Origin: Planctobacterium sp047947135
Lineage (GTDB): Bacteria > Pseudomonadota > Gammaproteobacteria > Enterobacterales > Alteromonadaceae
Length of the DNA stretch: 64,000 nt
Direction: 5' to 3'
NCBI GenBank assembly: GCA_047947135.1
Contig: CP170457.1
Location: 1-64,000 of the forward strand
A program made the position numbers and the translations under genes. Below, piece after piece: positions 52,499-62,341 of this stretch (position 1 is the stretch's first letter; the number at the start of each line of letters is the position of its first letter). Below the pieces are notes generated by a model, which saw only the letters and a program-made list of their open reading frames with translations, had not been told where the DNA came from and ran no database searches.

Positions 52499-54289
52499 GT
52501 GTGCAGAGGGTTTTGCATTGTACTCCTATGCTGTTGGGGCTTTTTTCTCAGCATGGTTTGCTCGGCTCAGCAATACAATGAGAACCCTCCTTCAACAACA
52601 CCAACACTAAAACCAGCAGCGATTGAATTAGCAGTAACCATAGAAAGCCTCGCGCGCAATCGTCCTGAAGAGGCCTTACACCTGGCTGAAGAAGCCATTG
52701 CTGAATTAGCCAATTCCCCCGACCCAAACGCACACGGCAGAATATTTAATGGCGCAGCTTATGCGTTGTATTTTTTAGGTCGATACGACCAGTCAATGCA
52801 ACGCGCCAAAGAGGCGGAACGTCTGGCCCAGGCGCATCAATTATCAGACGTGTTGGCCAGATCATATATGCTACAAGGTAACGTGCTGCAATCAATTGGT
52901 GAGTATACACGCGCATTAAAACAGTATCGCGAAGCGGCGAACTACTATCAAAGTGTCGGCAATATTCAATATCTGGGTTATTGCTATAACAATATGGGCA
53001 ACACCTATCGCGCAGCAGGTCGCTACGAAGCAGCCCTTGACCTTTATCAACAATATAGAGAAATCAGCAATAGTGCTTCCGTCAATAAAGGCATTGGGGA
53101 AACCTATCTCAACCTTGGTGAGATCGGGCAGGCGCTGGAATACTTTAGAGATGCTTACTCACTTTATGAGGAAGATAACGATCAGCTGGGAATGGCGCTG
53201 GCGATCAACAGTCAGGCAAACGCCTATATCCTTGACGAAAAGCCAGATAAGGCGCTAAGGCTATTCGAACGTGCTATCAATCTGGCACAACAAAACAATC
53301 AACAATATTCCTTAGAGTATTCTTTTCGAGGCAAAGCAAAAGCCCTGCTTAAGCTAGGGAATCTGGATGATGCAATGATCTGGATAATGCAGGCCTATGA
53401 TATGGCCAATGAACGCCGGGAAACGTCGGCCATCATCGCGAATCTGGAAACAAAGTCAGAAATCTATCAGGCAAAAGATGACATTTACCAAGCACTGCAG
53501 GCTTATCAACATATCCGAAAACTGGAGCAGGCCTATAAAGCGGAACGGGACTCGACCCAACTTGCCGTCATGCAGGCATTGTTTGAAAGTGAAAGCAAAG
53601 CTGCAGAAATCGCGGCGCTTGAAAAACGCAATACGTTGCTGAGTCTTGAAAAAGAAATTGAGAAAGAACAAACCCAGTACGCCCGGCTGGCATCTGGTGT
53701 TTTAATAGCCGCACTATTATTGCTGATGTATTGGGCGTGGAGCATTTACCGCGATAGACGTCGCCTTGCGCACCTCTATGCAGAATTGGGACATGCTAAA
53801 ATTCAGGCTGAACAGGCAGCCAAAACAAAGTCTGTATTTTTAGCGAATATGAGCCATGAGATTCGAACTCCACTTACGTCCATTATTGGCTACGCAGAGG
53901 GGATCTTGCAGGGGGATGTTGATAAAGAAGCGCAACAAAGGGTCATTCAAATCATCTCTGAGAACGGCAATCATTTGTTGCATGTCATTAATGACATACT
54001 GGATTTCACCAAGATAGAAGCCAATAAACTGGAATTTGAAGCGTTATCGACACCGCTTTTTCAGTTGCTGGCGCAAGTAGAGTCAGTCGCTGGCAAACGC
54101 GCCAGAGACAAAGGCTTAAGCTTTGACCTCAATTACCACTTTCCGTTGCCAGAACAGATTATTAGTGACCCGACCAGGTTAAGACAGATCCTGTTCAATT
54201 TAACCAGCAACGCCTTAAAATTCACGCAAAAGGGCAGCATTATTGTCGATGTCACGGCACAGGACCAGCAGTTAAAGATTGCCGTTTAA
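52499..54289 (+). pseudogene. TPR hybrid sensor histidine kinase, 5' part (frame broken at 54285-54290)
   Basis: The N-terminal 596 residues of a hybrid kinase. A GTG start at 52499 precedes a signal peptide (VLLCCWGFFLSMVCSAQQ). The periplasmic part has about seven TPR units (AAYALYFLGRYDQSMQRAKE, YNNMGNTYRAAGRYEAALDL, NSQANAYILDEKPDKALRLF). A coiled coil leads to one TM helix (about 397-417) and the HisKA domain with phospho-His453 in ANMSHEIRTPLTSIIGYAE. The ATPase N-box is FNLTSNALKFTQKGS near 571. The frame then stops at TAA (54287-54289), just before the G1 box. Deleting one T restores AVKDTGIGIS, so the gene is disrupted by a single inserted base, unless a +1 frameshift is used. It follows the precursor gene by seven bases. 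Confidence 0.85.
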
Positions 54290-55580
54290 AGATACCGGAA
54301 TTGGCATCAGCACAGAGCAACAGCTACGACTATTTAATCCGTTTAACCAGGCAGACGGCTCCATCAACCGTCGTTTTGGCGGTTCTGGTCTGGGTCTAAG
54401 CATTTCACAGGCACTCGCACAGGGGCTGGGCGGCGGAATTGACGTGCTCAGTCAGGAAGGTATAGGTTCAAAATTCACATTGGTATTGCCATTGAACGAA
54501 GCCGCTGGTTGTCGTTGGATTGACTCATATGAAAATATTAGCCTTGGCAACACACAAAAATCAGCCAACACCAGCCAGCCGCTTCATTTTTGTAATGCCC
54601 GAGTCTTGTTGGCAGAGGATCATCCAAATAACCGAGACCTAATTTGCCTGCTTTTAAAGAAAATGAGCATTGAAGTCGTCGCTGTTGAAGACGGCAAGCA
54701 GGCTTGTGATGAAGCGCTACATCAGTGTTTTGATCTTATTCTGATGGATATTCAAATGCCAGTTATGGATGGTCTCCAAGCATTAAAGAAAATACGCTCT
54801 TTTGACCCCCAAACGCCCATAATCGCATTGACGGCAAATAGCATGAAACATGAAATAGAACACTATATCGCTGCGGGATTTAACGATCACCTGCCCAAGC
54901 CAATCCCCAAAGATATACTGGTTAAATTGCTTTCAGACTATCTCACGACAGAGCAACAAAGCGAAGCTACAACGCCTGAAGACAAAGACGAAATGATCGG
55001 CATGATCCGTGACTATATCGTTATCTTACAAGCGCATTTACAGGATGCCCGGAGTGCCTGGGAACACCGAAAGTTAGATGAATTTCAGGAAATTGCCCAC
55101 AAAATCAAAGGTTCCGCAGGTGCATTTGGTTTCGCCAAACTGGGAATGCAGTTTGATGAAATTGTACAACTCATTAAATCCGGGCAACAGGAACAACTTT
55201 CGGAGAAAGTCCAACAAGTACTGGCACAATCTGATATCTTCCTGAATGTGCCTGGAGCAGATTTAGCTACGGGCTTACGCAATCACTCCATGGACATCGA
55301 AGAATACCATCAGGAATTACTGGCTTTTTCTCAGCACAGTGCCACGATGTTGCTGAAACTGCGGACAGCAATACAAAATGACGTAATGCTCGCCGTTCCT
55401 CTTTTGCAACGCCTCATTTTGCAATTACAGCGGATGGCGTTTCCCAGAATAGTCTTGCTCAGTCAACAACTAAAAGAACTATTGGAACAGGATGCAGCAC
55501 CTGACAATAGTGCAAAAGTACTGGCTGAAATTGAGCAGCAACTCGACAAGATAACGCAATTCTATCAGGCCCAACAATAA
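54279..55580 (+). pseudogene. TPR hybrid sensor histidine kinase, 3' part (ATPase G-boxes, receiver, Hpt)
   Basis: The continuation of the kinase in the +1 frame. It begins inside the ATPase domain (KDTGIGIST, then RRFGGSGLGLSISQALAQGL), followed by a receiver domain (VLLAEDHPNNRDLICLLLKK, phospho-Asp in FDLILMDIQMPVMDGLQAL, Lys in NDHLPKPIPKDI). The C terminus holds an Hpt domain with the phospho-His in IAHKIKGSAGAFGFAKLG, then a helical tail. The ATG at 54279 has no ribosome site and would start inside a domain, so independent translation of a functional protein is unlikely. Together the parts would make a 1020-residue phosphorelay kinase. Confidence 0.85.
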
Positions 55581-55799
55581 TCCGAACGTCAGATAAAAGG
55601 CAAATATCATAATTCCTTGCTCTTGCTGTCTCTTATCGATGATATCCTAAAGACGCTTACTGAAATCTGTATCTGGCAACTGTCTGTTTCCAACAGATCA
55701 TTTTGAGACTGCAGTTAAATACCAGCAGCAAGCCGTTACCTTGTCAAAAGACATGAAAACCTGGCACCAAAAGCGGCATAAACGCTTCTTAGAGGAATA

Positions 55800-56642
55800 T
55801 CAACAATCCGCGACACTGCTTAAGAAATAGGCGCTGCCACCCACCCCTATTGCGCTACCTTTTTCGTTAGAAAAACTTGTGCGCAGCACGCTGGTTTGCC
55901 CCATTTCGACGCCTTGTGTAAAAGTTAACTGTCCGAGTTCAGTCAACTTATTATCTCTCAGATAGCCACTTACCGCTGCCGCAGCGGCACCGGTGGCGGG
56001 ATCTTCATATACACCACCAAAAGCAAATGCATTGCGAATCCGAATTTCACCGTCGGCCGATATTACAGCCACCGCTAAGGTTACAACCTGGTGGCTTTGC
56101 ATCCAGGTTTTAAAGGCATCAAAGTCGTATTCGAAACGGCTTACGTGTTCCGTTTCACGAACGACCAATAATGCGTGGTCATTACCTGCATTAACCATTG
56201 CTGGGTAATACTGTGAATCAAGTTGCTCAGGAGACAGACTGCTATTGTCCCAAATAAAGCGTAATTCATCTTCCTTGAGCGGTCTGGAAGATGTAGCCGG
56301 TGATTTAAAGAAAATGTCACCACTTTGGCTCGCCGAAAGTGCCAAAATGCCTTTATTCGTCTCTAAAGAATATTGACCAGCGCCAAAGTGGTTGGCAATA
56401 GCTTTGCCTAGCGCAATGGTCGCGTGGCCACAGAAGTCGACTTCAGCTTCGGGGGCAAAATATCTGATTAGGAAGTGGTTGTTGTCCTTCGGCACAGCAA
56501 ACACTGTTTCGGAATCGCCAATGTTTTTAGCGATCATTAACATTTCTGATTCGCTCAAGGTACTTTGGGTAATCAGGACACCCGCTGGATTACCACCTTG
56601 TTCCCCTTGAGAAAATCCGGCATATCTTTCTGCAATTCTCAT
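55800..56642 (-). CDS. PhzF-family isomerase
   Basis: A 280-residue PhzF/DAP-epimerase fold protein. Motifs: GNPAGVLITQSTLSES, FAVPKDNNHFLIRYFAPEAE (with the catalytic Glu region), FCGHATIALGKA and EDPATGAAAAAVSGYL (the second GxxxGxA strand-helix). The family isomerises small metabolites; without neighbouring phz or other pathway genes, the substrate is unknown. It stands alone, convergent with the end of the kinase gene, 220 bases away. Confidence 0.9.
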   Translation of the reverse strand: MRIAERYAGFSQGEQGGNPAGVLITQSTLSESEMLMIAKNIGDSETVFAVPKDNNHFLIRYFAPEAEVDFCGHATIALGKAIANHFGAGQYSLETNKGILALSASQSGDIFFKSPATSSRPLKEDELRFIWDNSSLSPEQLDSQYYPAMVNAGNDHALLVVRETEHVSRFEYDFDAFKTWMQSHQVVTLAVAVISADGEIRIRNAFAFGGVYEDPATGAAAAAVSGYLRDNKLTELGQLTFTQGVEMGQTSVLRTSFSNEKGSAIGVGGSAYFLSSVADC

Positions 56643-56855
56643 CGTTATGACTCCTCAGTGTTTGTGAATCAGCCATATTATATTTTAAATTATGGAAATC
56701 TGAGCCACTTTGAGGTTTAAGAATACGCCAGAAAAAATGCCAAAAGAAAGCTAAATATTCTAAGCCTCAATTAAGTAAATCTTAATCAAAATCGCAAATG
56801 TATAGCACTCACTGTAGACTCAACATCCCTTGAGACTGATATCTGACCCAACAAA

Positions 56856-57299
56856 TCAAAACATCGTGTTGTCATTCGCAAAGGTTTCCGGAATTGCCTG
56901 AATGACATCCCAATGTTCCACAATTTTGCCCTCATCAACCCTGAAAATATCCATGACCGCCCCGCCTCTATTTGTTGGCCAATTGAAATACTCCACGTGT
57001 AGCACAACCAGATCTCCTTCAGCTATAGCTCTGATAATTTTCCCAGAAGGGGATTTCGCTATGGATTCCGGATTAAGACGCTGCAGGAAGCTGCGCAGCG
57101 GATCTTTGCCGTCCGGGAGGTTAGGATTGTGCTGAATGTATTGCTCACCAATATAGTTATCGATTTCGCGATGTCTGGCTTGCAGGATGACTTCATTGTA
57201 AAAATCGACCACCAAACGTTTGTTTTGTTGCGTTGTTTCATCGGCAAAAACAGTCATGCTTAGTAGCGCCGTCATCGTGAGCAGGGCTTTATAGATCAT
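56856..57299 (-). CDS. SnoaL-like periplasmic protein
   Basis: A 147-residue product with a signal peptide (LLTMTALLSMTVFA, cleaved before DET) and a SnoaL/NTF2-like cone: KRLVVDFYNEVILQARHREI, YIGEQYIQHNPNLPDGKDPL and VVLHVEYFNWPTNRGG, ending AVMDIFRVDEGKIVEHWDVI. Such secreted SnoaL-like proteins are common in marine gammaproteobacteria; the role is unknown and no polyketide genes are near. It is convergent to nothing and separated from aceA by a terminator. Confidence 0.85.
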   Translation of the reverse strand: MIYKALLTMTALLSMTVFADETTQQNKRLVVDFYNEVILQARHREIDNYIGEQYIQHNPNLPDGKDPLRSFLQRLNPESIAKSPSGKIIRAIAEGDLVVLHVEYFNWPTNRGGAVMDIFRVDEGKIVEHWDVIQAIPETFANDNTMF

Positions 57300-57392
57300 A
57301 TTTTATTCCTTTTAGACTCGATACCGACTCTAAGACCGTCAATATAATCAATAACTTGCAATGATGTTTCTCGAAAACGGGTAGCAACCCAT

Positions 57393-57427
57393 AAAAAAGC
57401 CACAACATATCCCTGTTGTGGCTTTTT
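57393..57427 (-). terminator. Bidirectional terminator after aceA
   Basis: AAAAAGCCACAACA and TGTTGTGGCTTTTT form a 14-base-pair stem with a six-base loop and T-runs on both strands. It ends the aceA transcript and would also stop readthrough from the opposite side. Confidence 0.9.
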
Positions 57428-57448
57428 AGGTTGGGAACGATTAATAAA

Positions 57449-58771
57449 TTAACTAAATTGTTCTTCTTCTGTCGACCCCGTCAATGCCGTAACCGACGAA
57501 GCGCCCCCCTGAATCACATTGGTCATGTCATCAAAGTATCCTGTGCCCACTTCCTGCTGGTGCGCCACGAAAGTATAGCCTTTCTCAGCCGCTTTAAATT
57601 CTGGCTCCTGAACCATTTCGACATAGTGCTTCATACCTTCATCGCCAGCGTAAGCATGTGCCAATTCAAACATGTTGTACCACATGTTATGAATACCGGC
57701 TAAGGTGATGAACTGGTACTTATAACCCATCGCACCTAACTCTCGCTGGAATTTAGCGATAGTGGCATCGTCAAGGTTCTTCTTCCAGTTGAACGATGGA
57801 GAACAGTTATAAGCCAGCAATTTGCCTGGGAACTTAGCATGAATAGCATCGGCGAAACGCTTAGCCTCTTCCAGACAAGGAGTGGCAGTCTCGCACCACA
57901 ACAAGTCGGCATAAGGGGCATACGCTAAACCACGGGAAATCGCCTGTTCAATGCCAGGGCGCACTTTATAAAACCCTTCAGCAGTGCGCTCACCGGTTAA
58001 AAATGGCTTGTCATGCTCATCCACATCCGACGTAATCAAATCTGCTGCGTTTGCGTCTGTACGGGCTAACAATAGAGTCGGTACACCAGCAACGTCAGCT
58101 GCCAATCGGGCAGAAATCAGTTTTTGTACCGCCTCTTGAGTAGGAACAAGTACCTTACCCCCCATGTGACCACACTTCTTCACAGACGCTAACTGGTCTT
58201 CGAAATGTACACCCGATGCACCTGCACTTATCATCGCAGACATCAACTCGTAGGCATTTAAAACCCCACCAAAGCCAGCCTCGGCGTCGGCAACGATAGG
58301 TGCATAATAGTCAATGTAGTTTTTGTCATCCGTACGAGTACCACTGCGCCATTGAATCTGATCGGCACGGGCGAAGGAATTATTGATACGCTCAACCACA
58401 GTTGGAACAGAATTAACCGGATACAGCGATTGATCAGGATACATGCTGCATGCGGTATTGGCATCTGCAGCTACCTGCCAACCAGATAAATAAATAGCTT
58501 CAATACCTGCTTTAACCTGCTGTACGGCTTGGCCACCCGTCAACGCACCTAAACAATTTACATAGCCTTTGCTGGCATCGCCATTTACCAAACGCCATAG
58601 TTTTTCAGAGCCACGTCTGGCAATCGTATTTTCTTTCTTTACTGAACCACGCAGGCGTACCACATCCTCTGCACTGTAGGTACGGGTAATACCTTCCCAG
58701 CGGGGGTTTTCTGCCCAGTCCTTTTTGATGCTTTCAATTTCTTGTTGCTCGTCATATTGTCCAGTGACCAT
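57449..58771 (-). CDS. aceA: Isocitrate lyase
   Basis: AceA splits isocitrate to glyoxylate and succinate in the glyoxylate shunt. The frame runs to 58795, but the start at 58771 (MVTGQYDEQQEIESIKKDW) follows AAGAGG and yields 440 aa, close to E. coli AceA. The catalytic signature SVKKCGHMGGKVLVPT is intact, as are LLARTDANAADLIT and NCSPSFNWKKNLDD. A LysR gene is divergent 176 bases away, and malate synthase G follows that regulator, so the locus encodes the whole shunt. Confidence 0.96.
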   Translation of the reverse strand: MVTGQYDEQQEIESIKKDWAENPRWEGITRTYSAEDVVRLRGSVKKENTIARRGSEKLWRLVNGDASKGYVNCLGALTGGQAVQQVKAGIEAIYLSGWQVAADANTACSMYPDQSLYPVNSVPTVVERINNSFARADQIQWRSGTRTDDKNYIDYYAPIVADAEAGFGGVLNAYELMSAMISAGASGVHFEDQLASVKKCGHMGGKVLVPTQEAVQKLISARLAADVAGVPTLLLARTDANAADLITSDVDEHDKPFLTGERTAEGFYKVRPGIEQAISRGLAYAPYADLLWCETATPCLEEAKRFADAIHAKFPGKLLAYNCSPSFNWKKNLDDATIAKFQRELGAMGYKYQFITLAGIHNMWYNMFELAHAYAGDEGMKHYVEMVQEPEFKAAEKGYTFVAHQQEVGTGYFDDMTNVIQGGASSVTALTGSTEEEQFS

Positions 58772-58947
58772 GGTAGGGTACCTCTTATTTATCATGCTGC
58801 CAGACGACCTGTTTATTTAATGTCGCCTGCTTGGGTTAAACTAGAAATCCGCTTTTTTGTTTTGCTTTGCGAATTCGACAGTGACAAGTGTACTCATCCA
58901 ATCTACAATTCAACCAATTTATAGTAAAAATTATCATCATTTAGTTT

Positions 58948-59883
58948 ATGAATATATCTAAAATAGATTTAAATCTGCTTGTTTATCTGGATGTACTGCT
59001 CAGAGAAGGCAGTGTTACAAAAGCAGCAAATCGTCTAAGCATTACGCAACCAGCAATGAGCAATGGCTTACGCCGCCTTCGTGAATTATTTAATGACCCT
59101 ATCATGGTGCGTACCAGCGAAGGGATGACACCAACCGAACGCGCCCTGCAGCTGCAACCTGTCATTCGGGATGTGCTGAGCAAACTGGAAGCGACGATTC
59201 AGCCTGAGACCGATTTTGAAAGCAGCTCAAGCGATCGCACCTTTCGCATTATGGCCAGTGATTACGCAGAGTCGACGCTACTACTAAAAGTGCTGGACGT
59301 GTTACAGAAACAGGCACCTAATATTTCGCTGGACTTTATAACCCCGAGCGACGTGACCTATCACGATGTTGAGCAGGGAAAAGTGGATATGGCAGTCAAC
59401 CGCTTTGAAGAATTGCCCCTGTCCTTCCACCAAAAAGTCCTTTGGTATGACGGTTTCTCATGTGTAACAACCAAAGACCACCCCTTAAACCAACATCGTA
59501 ATCGCGAGACCTATCTCGCCAGCAAGCACGTTTGGGTAAGTAAAACCGGATTTGGTGTGGGTGTAGGTATCGATCCAAAAGAAATCCAGAAACTGGGTTG
59601 GGTAGATGCCGAGCTGAATAAACAAGGCTGCAAACGAGACATAAGTGTGTTCACTCGCCACTATCACGTAGCACTGCAACTGGCACAAAAGCAAAATTTA
59701 GTGGCGACTCTACCGACCCGTGTCGCCAACGTATACAGCGACGTTGAGGATACAGCAGTGTTTGAACCGCCTTTTGATATTCCACCCATTGCGCTTAAAA
59801 TGGCCTGGAGCCCGTTGCTGCATCATGATGCGGGTCATATCTGGTTACGCCGTTTGATCGCTGATGTAGCAAAGGCCATGTAA
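58948..59883 (+). CDS. LysR-family regulator, probable regulator of the glyoxylate shunt
   Basis: A 311-residue LysR protein with winged helix (KIDLNLLVYLDVLLREGSVT, then AANRLSITQPAMSNGLRRLR) and substrate-binding domain (FRIMASDYAESTLLLKVLDV). It belongs to the NodD/LinR-like group whose ligand domain begins at about residue 92. It lies between divergent aceA and co-oriented glcB; control of one or both is inferred from position only. Confidence 0.92.
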   Translation: MNISKIDLNLLVYLDVLLREGSVTKAANRLSITQPAMSNGLRRLRELFNDPIMVRTSEGMTPTERALQLQPVIRDVLSKLEATIQPETDFESSSSDRTFRIMASDYAESTLLLKVLDVLQKQAPNISLDFITPSDVTYHDVEQGKVDMAVNRFEELPLSFHQKVLWYDGFSCVTTKDHPLNQHRNRETYLASKHVWVSKTGFGVGVGIDPKEIQKLGWVDAELNKQGCKRDISVFTRHYHVALQLAQKQNLVATLPTRVANVYSDVEDTAVFEPPFDIPPIALKMAWSPLLHHDAGHIWLRRLIADVAKAM

Positions 59884-60019
59884 ATCATTCATGATATTTA
59901 TGGTTGTAATATAAATCATAAATTATGCTATTCGACTAACGGCCACTTACACTGTTTTAAAAAGGCACTAGTGCGACTCCTATCATTCGAGTTCGTCAAA
60001 AACAGTCTGAGGATTTGTT

Positions 60020-62182
60020 ATGCAGTACATCACTAAAGGTCAACTTTCTATTCATCCTGACCTGTATCGCTTTGTTAATGAAGAAGCCCTGCAGGATTCA
60101 GGACTCACCCCCGATATCTTTTGGCAGCGTTTTGAACAATTGCTGGCAACACTGCAACCGGAAAATACAGCGTTGCTAGAGCAACGAGACCGTTTGCAGG
60201 CCCAACTTGATAGCTACCATATCAAGACACCTGAAGCATCTGCACAACAATACAAAGCATTCTTGCAGGAAATCGGTTATCTGGTTGATGCACCAGAAGA
60301 GGTTGCGATAAGTACCCAGAATGTCGATCCGGAAGTGGCCACAATGGCGGGACCGCAGCTAGTTGTTCCTATCAATAATGCCCGTTACGCCTTAAATGCC
60401 GCCAATGCTCGCTGGGGCAGCCTGTACGATGCCTTATATGGCACCGATGTCATTGCAAAACCAACAAATCTTGCACCAGGCTACGACGAAACGCGCGGTG
60501 CACAGGTGATCACCTGGGTCAGAGACTGGCTGGACAAGCACTTTCCGCTGCATCAGGGCAGCCATAAAGCAGCCACGGCATATTGTATAGAGAACGCGCA
60601 ACTGCAGATTACACTGGAAAATGGCGACACAACCCATCTCAATGATCCCTCTGCGTTTGTGGCCTTTGCCGGCAATAAACAAACTCCTGAGAACATTCTG
60701 TTAAAACATCATGGGTTACATGTGGAGATTCAATTCGACGCCACCAGCGTGATCGGCAAAACTGATAAAGCGGACATCAAAGACGTCATATTAGAATCAG
60801 CCTTGTCAACGATTATGGATTGTGAAGATTCCGTCGCTGCAGTGGATGGTGAAGACAAAACGCTGGTTTATCGCAATTGGTTGGGGCTGATAAAAGGCAA
60901 CCTGACGACAGAAATGCAAAAAGGCGACAGAACCATAACGCGCACCCTTGCCGAAGATCGTCAGTACCAGTGCCCCAATGGTGAACACCTGACGTTACCG
61001 GGCCGCAGCTTAATGTTTATTCGCAATGTAGGGCATTTGATGCGCAATAATGCCATCCGGTATCAGGGCGATGACGTTTTCGAAGGTATAATGGATGCCA
61101 TGATCACCTGCTTGATTGCCAAACAGGATGTTTTGGGGCAGGTTAAATTCGGCAACAGCCGCCACGGCAGTATTTACATAGTCAAACCTAAAATGCACGG
61201 CCCCGCTGAAGTTGCCTTCGCCGACAAGCTGTTCAGTTGTGTGGAAGAGGCACTGGAAATGCCAGGCAACACCATTAAAATGGGGATCATGGATGAAGAG
61301 CGCCGTACCAGCGCCAATTTAAAAGCCTGTATCTCGGCAGCCCAGCAACGTGTTGCATTTATCAATACCGGCTTTCTTGATCGAACGGGTGATGAAATTC
61401 ATACCTCTATGTTACTGGGACCATTCCATGACAAAACCACTCTGAAAAAAATGCCCTGGATCCAGGCCTACGAGAAGTCCAATGTAGCCCGCGGTCTGGA
61501 ATGCGGTTTGGCGGGTGTCGCACAAATTGGCAAAGGTATGTGGCCTGAACCGGATAACATGGCCAGCATGATGGCAACCAAAGCGGCTCACCCAAAAGCA
61601 GGGGCTAATACAGCATGGGTCCCTTCGCCTACGGCAGCCACTTTACATGCTATGCACTATCACGACATTAACGTACCTTCCGTACAGCAACAGTTGGCAC
61701 AACTAGCCTTCGATGGATTAGATGAAATCCTGCAAATACCGGTAATGGATAAGGATGTCTCTTTGTCTGACGATGTCATTCAGCACGAACTGGATAACAA
61801 CGTGCAGGGCATTCTGGGGTATGTAGTACGTTGGGTTCATCAGGGAGTGGGCTGTTCCAAAGTACCTGACCTGCGCAATGTGGGCTTGATGGAAGATCGC
61901 GCGACACTGCGGATTTCCAGTCAGCATATTGCTAACTGGTTACACCATAATATTGTAACAAAGGCGCAAGTGCAGACCAGTATGCAGAAAATGGCCGCAC
62001 TTGTGGATGAACAAAACGCATACGATCCGGACTACATTGCTATGCAACCAGATACTTCCTCATCCATTGCTTTTCAGGCTGCGGAAGAACTGATATTTGC
62101 CGGTAAGGAACAGCCAAATGGCTACACTGAGCCTGTGCTACATAAAAAACGTCTGGAAATGAAAGCTCGGTTGGCCAGCTAA
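60020..62182 (+). CDS. glcB: Malate synthase G
   Basis: GlcB condenses glyoxylate with acetyl-CoA to malate. The 720-residue product is of the long, monomeric G type, not AceB. Motifs include RYALNAANARWGSLYDALYG, VIGKTDKADIKDVILESALS, TIMDCEDSVAAVDGEDKTLV, MKMHGPAEVAFADKLF-type PKMHGPAEVAF, LKACISAAQQRVAFINTGFL and AGANTAWVPSPTAATLHAMH. AT-rich sequence with a loose dyad (about 59889-59925) precedes it. It works with isocitrate lyase encoded upstream and ends before a terminator-like hairpin. Confidence 0.97.
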   Translation: MQYITKGQLSIHPDLYRFVNEEALQDSGLTPDIFWQRFEQLLATLQPENTALLEQRDRLQAQLDSYHIKTPEASAQQYKAFLQEIGYLVDAPEEVAISTQNVDPEVATMAGPQLVVPINNARYALNAANARWGSLYDALYGTDVIAKPTNLAPGYDETRGAQVITWVRDWLDKHFPLHQGSHKAATAYCIENAQLQITLENGDTTHLNDPSAFVAFAGNKQTPENILLKHHGLHVEIQFDATSVIGKTDKADIKDVILESALSTIMDCEDSVAAVDGEDKTLVYRNWLGLIKGNLTTEMQKGDRTITRTLAEDRQYQCPNGEHLTLPGRSLMFIRNVGHLMRNNAIRYQGDDVFEGIMDAMITCLIAKQDVLGQVKFGNSRHGSIYIVKPKMHGPAEVAFADKLFSCVEEALEMPGNTIKMGIMDEERRTSANLKACISAAQQRVAFINTGFLDRTGDEIHTSMLLGPFHDKTTLKKMPWIQAYEKSNVARGLECGLAGVAQIGKGMWPEPDNMASMMATKAAHPKAGANTAWVPSPTAATLHAMHYHDINVPSVQQQLAQLAFDGLDEILQIPVMDKDVSLSDDVIQHELDNNVQGILGYVVRWVHQGVGCSKVPDLRNVGLMEDRATLRISSQHIANWLHHNIVTKAQVQTSMQKMAALVDEQNAYDPDYIAMQPDTSSSIAFQAAEELIFAGKEQPNGYTEPVLHKKRLEMKARLAS

Positions 62183-62272
62183 GTCATCAGGAATCAGGCA
62201 TCAGATATCAAGTCCGGTGACGATCAGTTGTTACCTATGACCCGAGGTCTGGAGTAACCATTCACAATTACT

Positions 62273-62309
62273 AACAGCAAGTTAGTTGCGTCTTGCTGTT
62301 GTCTTATTT
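62273..62309 (+). terminator. Terminator-like hairpin after glcB
   Basis: AACAGCAAG and CTTGCTGTT form a nine-base-pair stem with a ten-base loop, followed by GTCTTATTT. It lies about 90 bases after the glcB stop and just before the solute-binding protein gene. The T-rich tail is modest. Confidence 0.6.
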
Positions 62310-62341
62310 ACCATGCGGTTTTGCGTTCATCGGAACCTCGG

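Noticed and set aside
55651..55830. 60-codon open stretch with protein-like composition (FETAVKYQQQAVTLSKDMKT, then WHQKRHKRFLEEYQQ)
   Set aside because: No start codon with ribosome site except an internal ATG, and it overlaps the 3' end of the PhzF gene antisense. Possibly a remnant, but not supportable as a gene.
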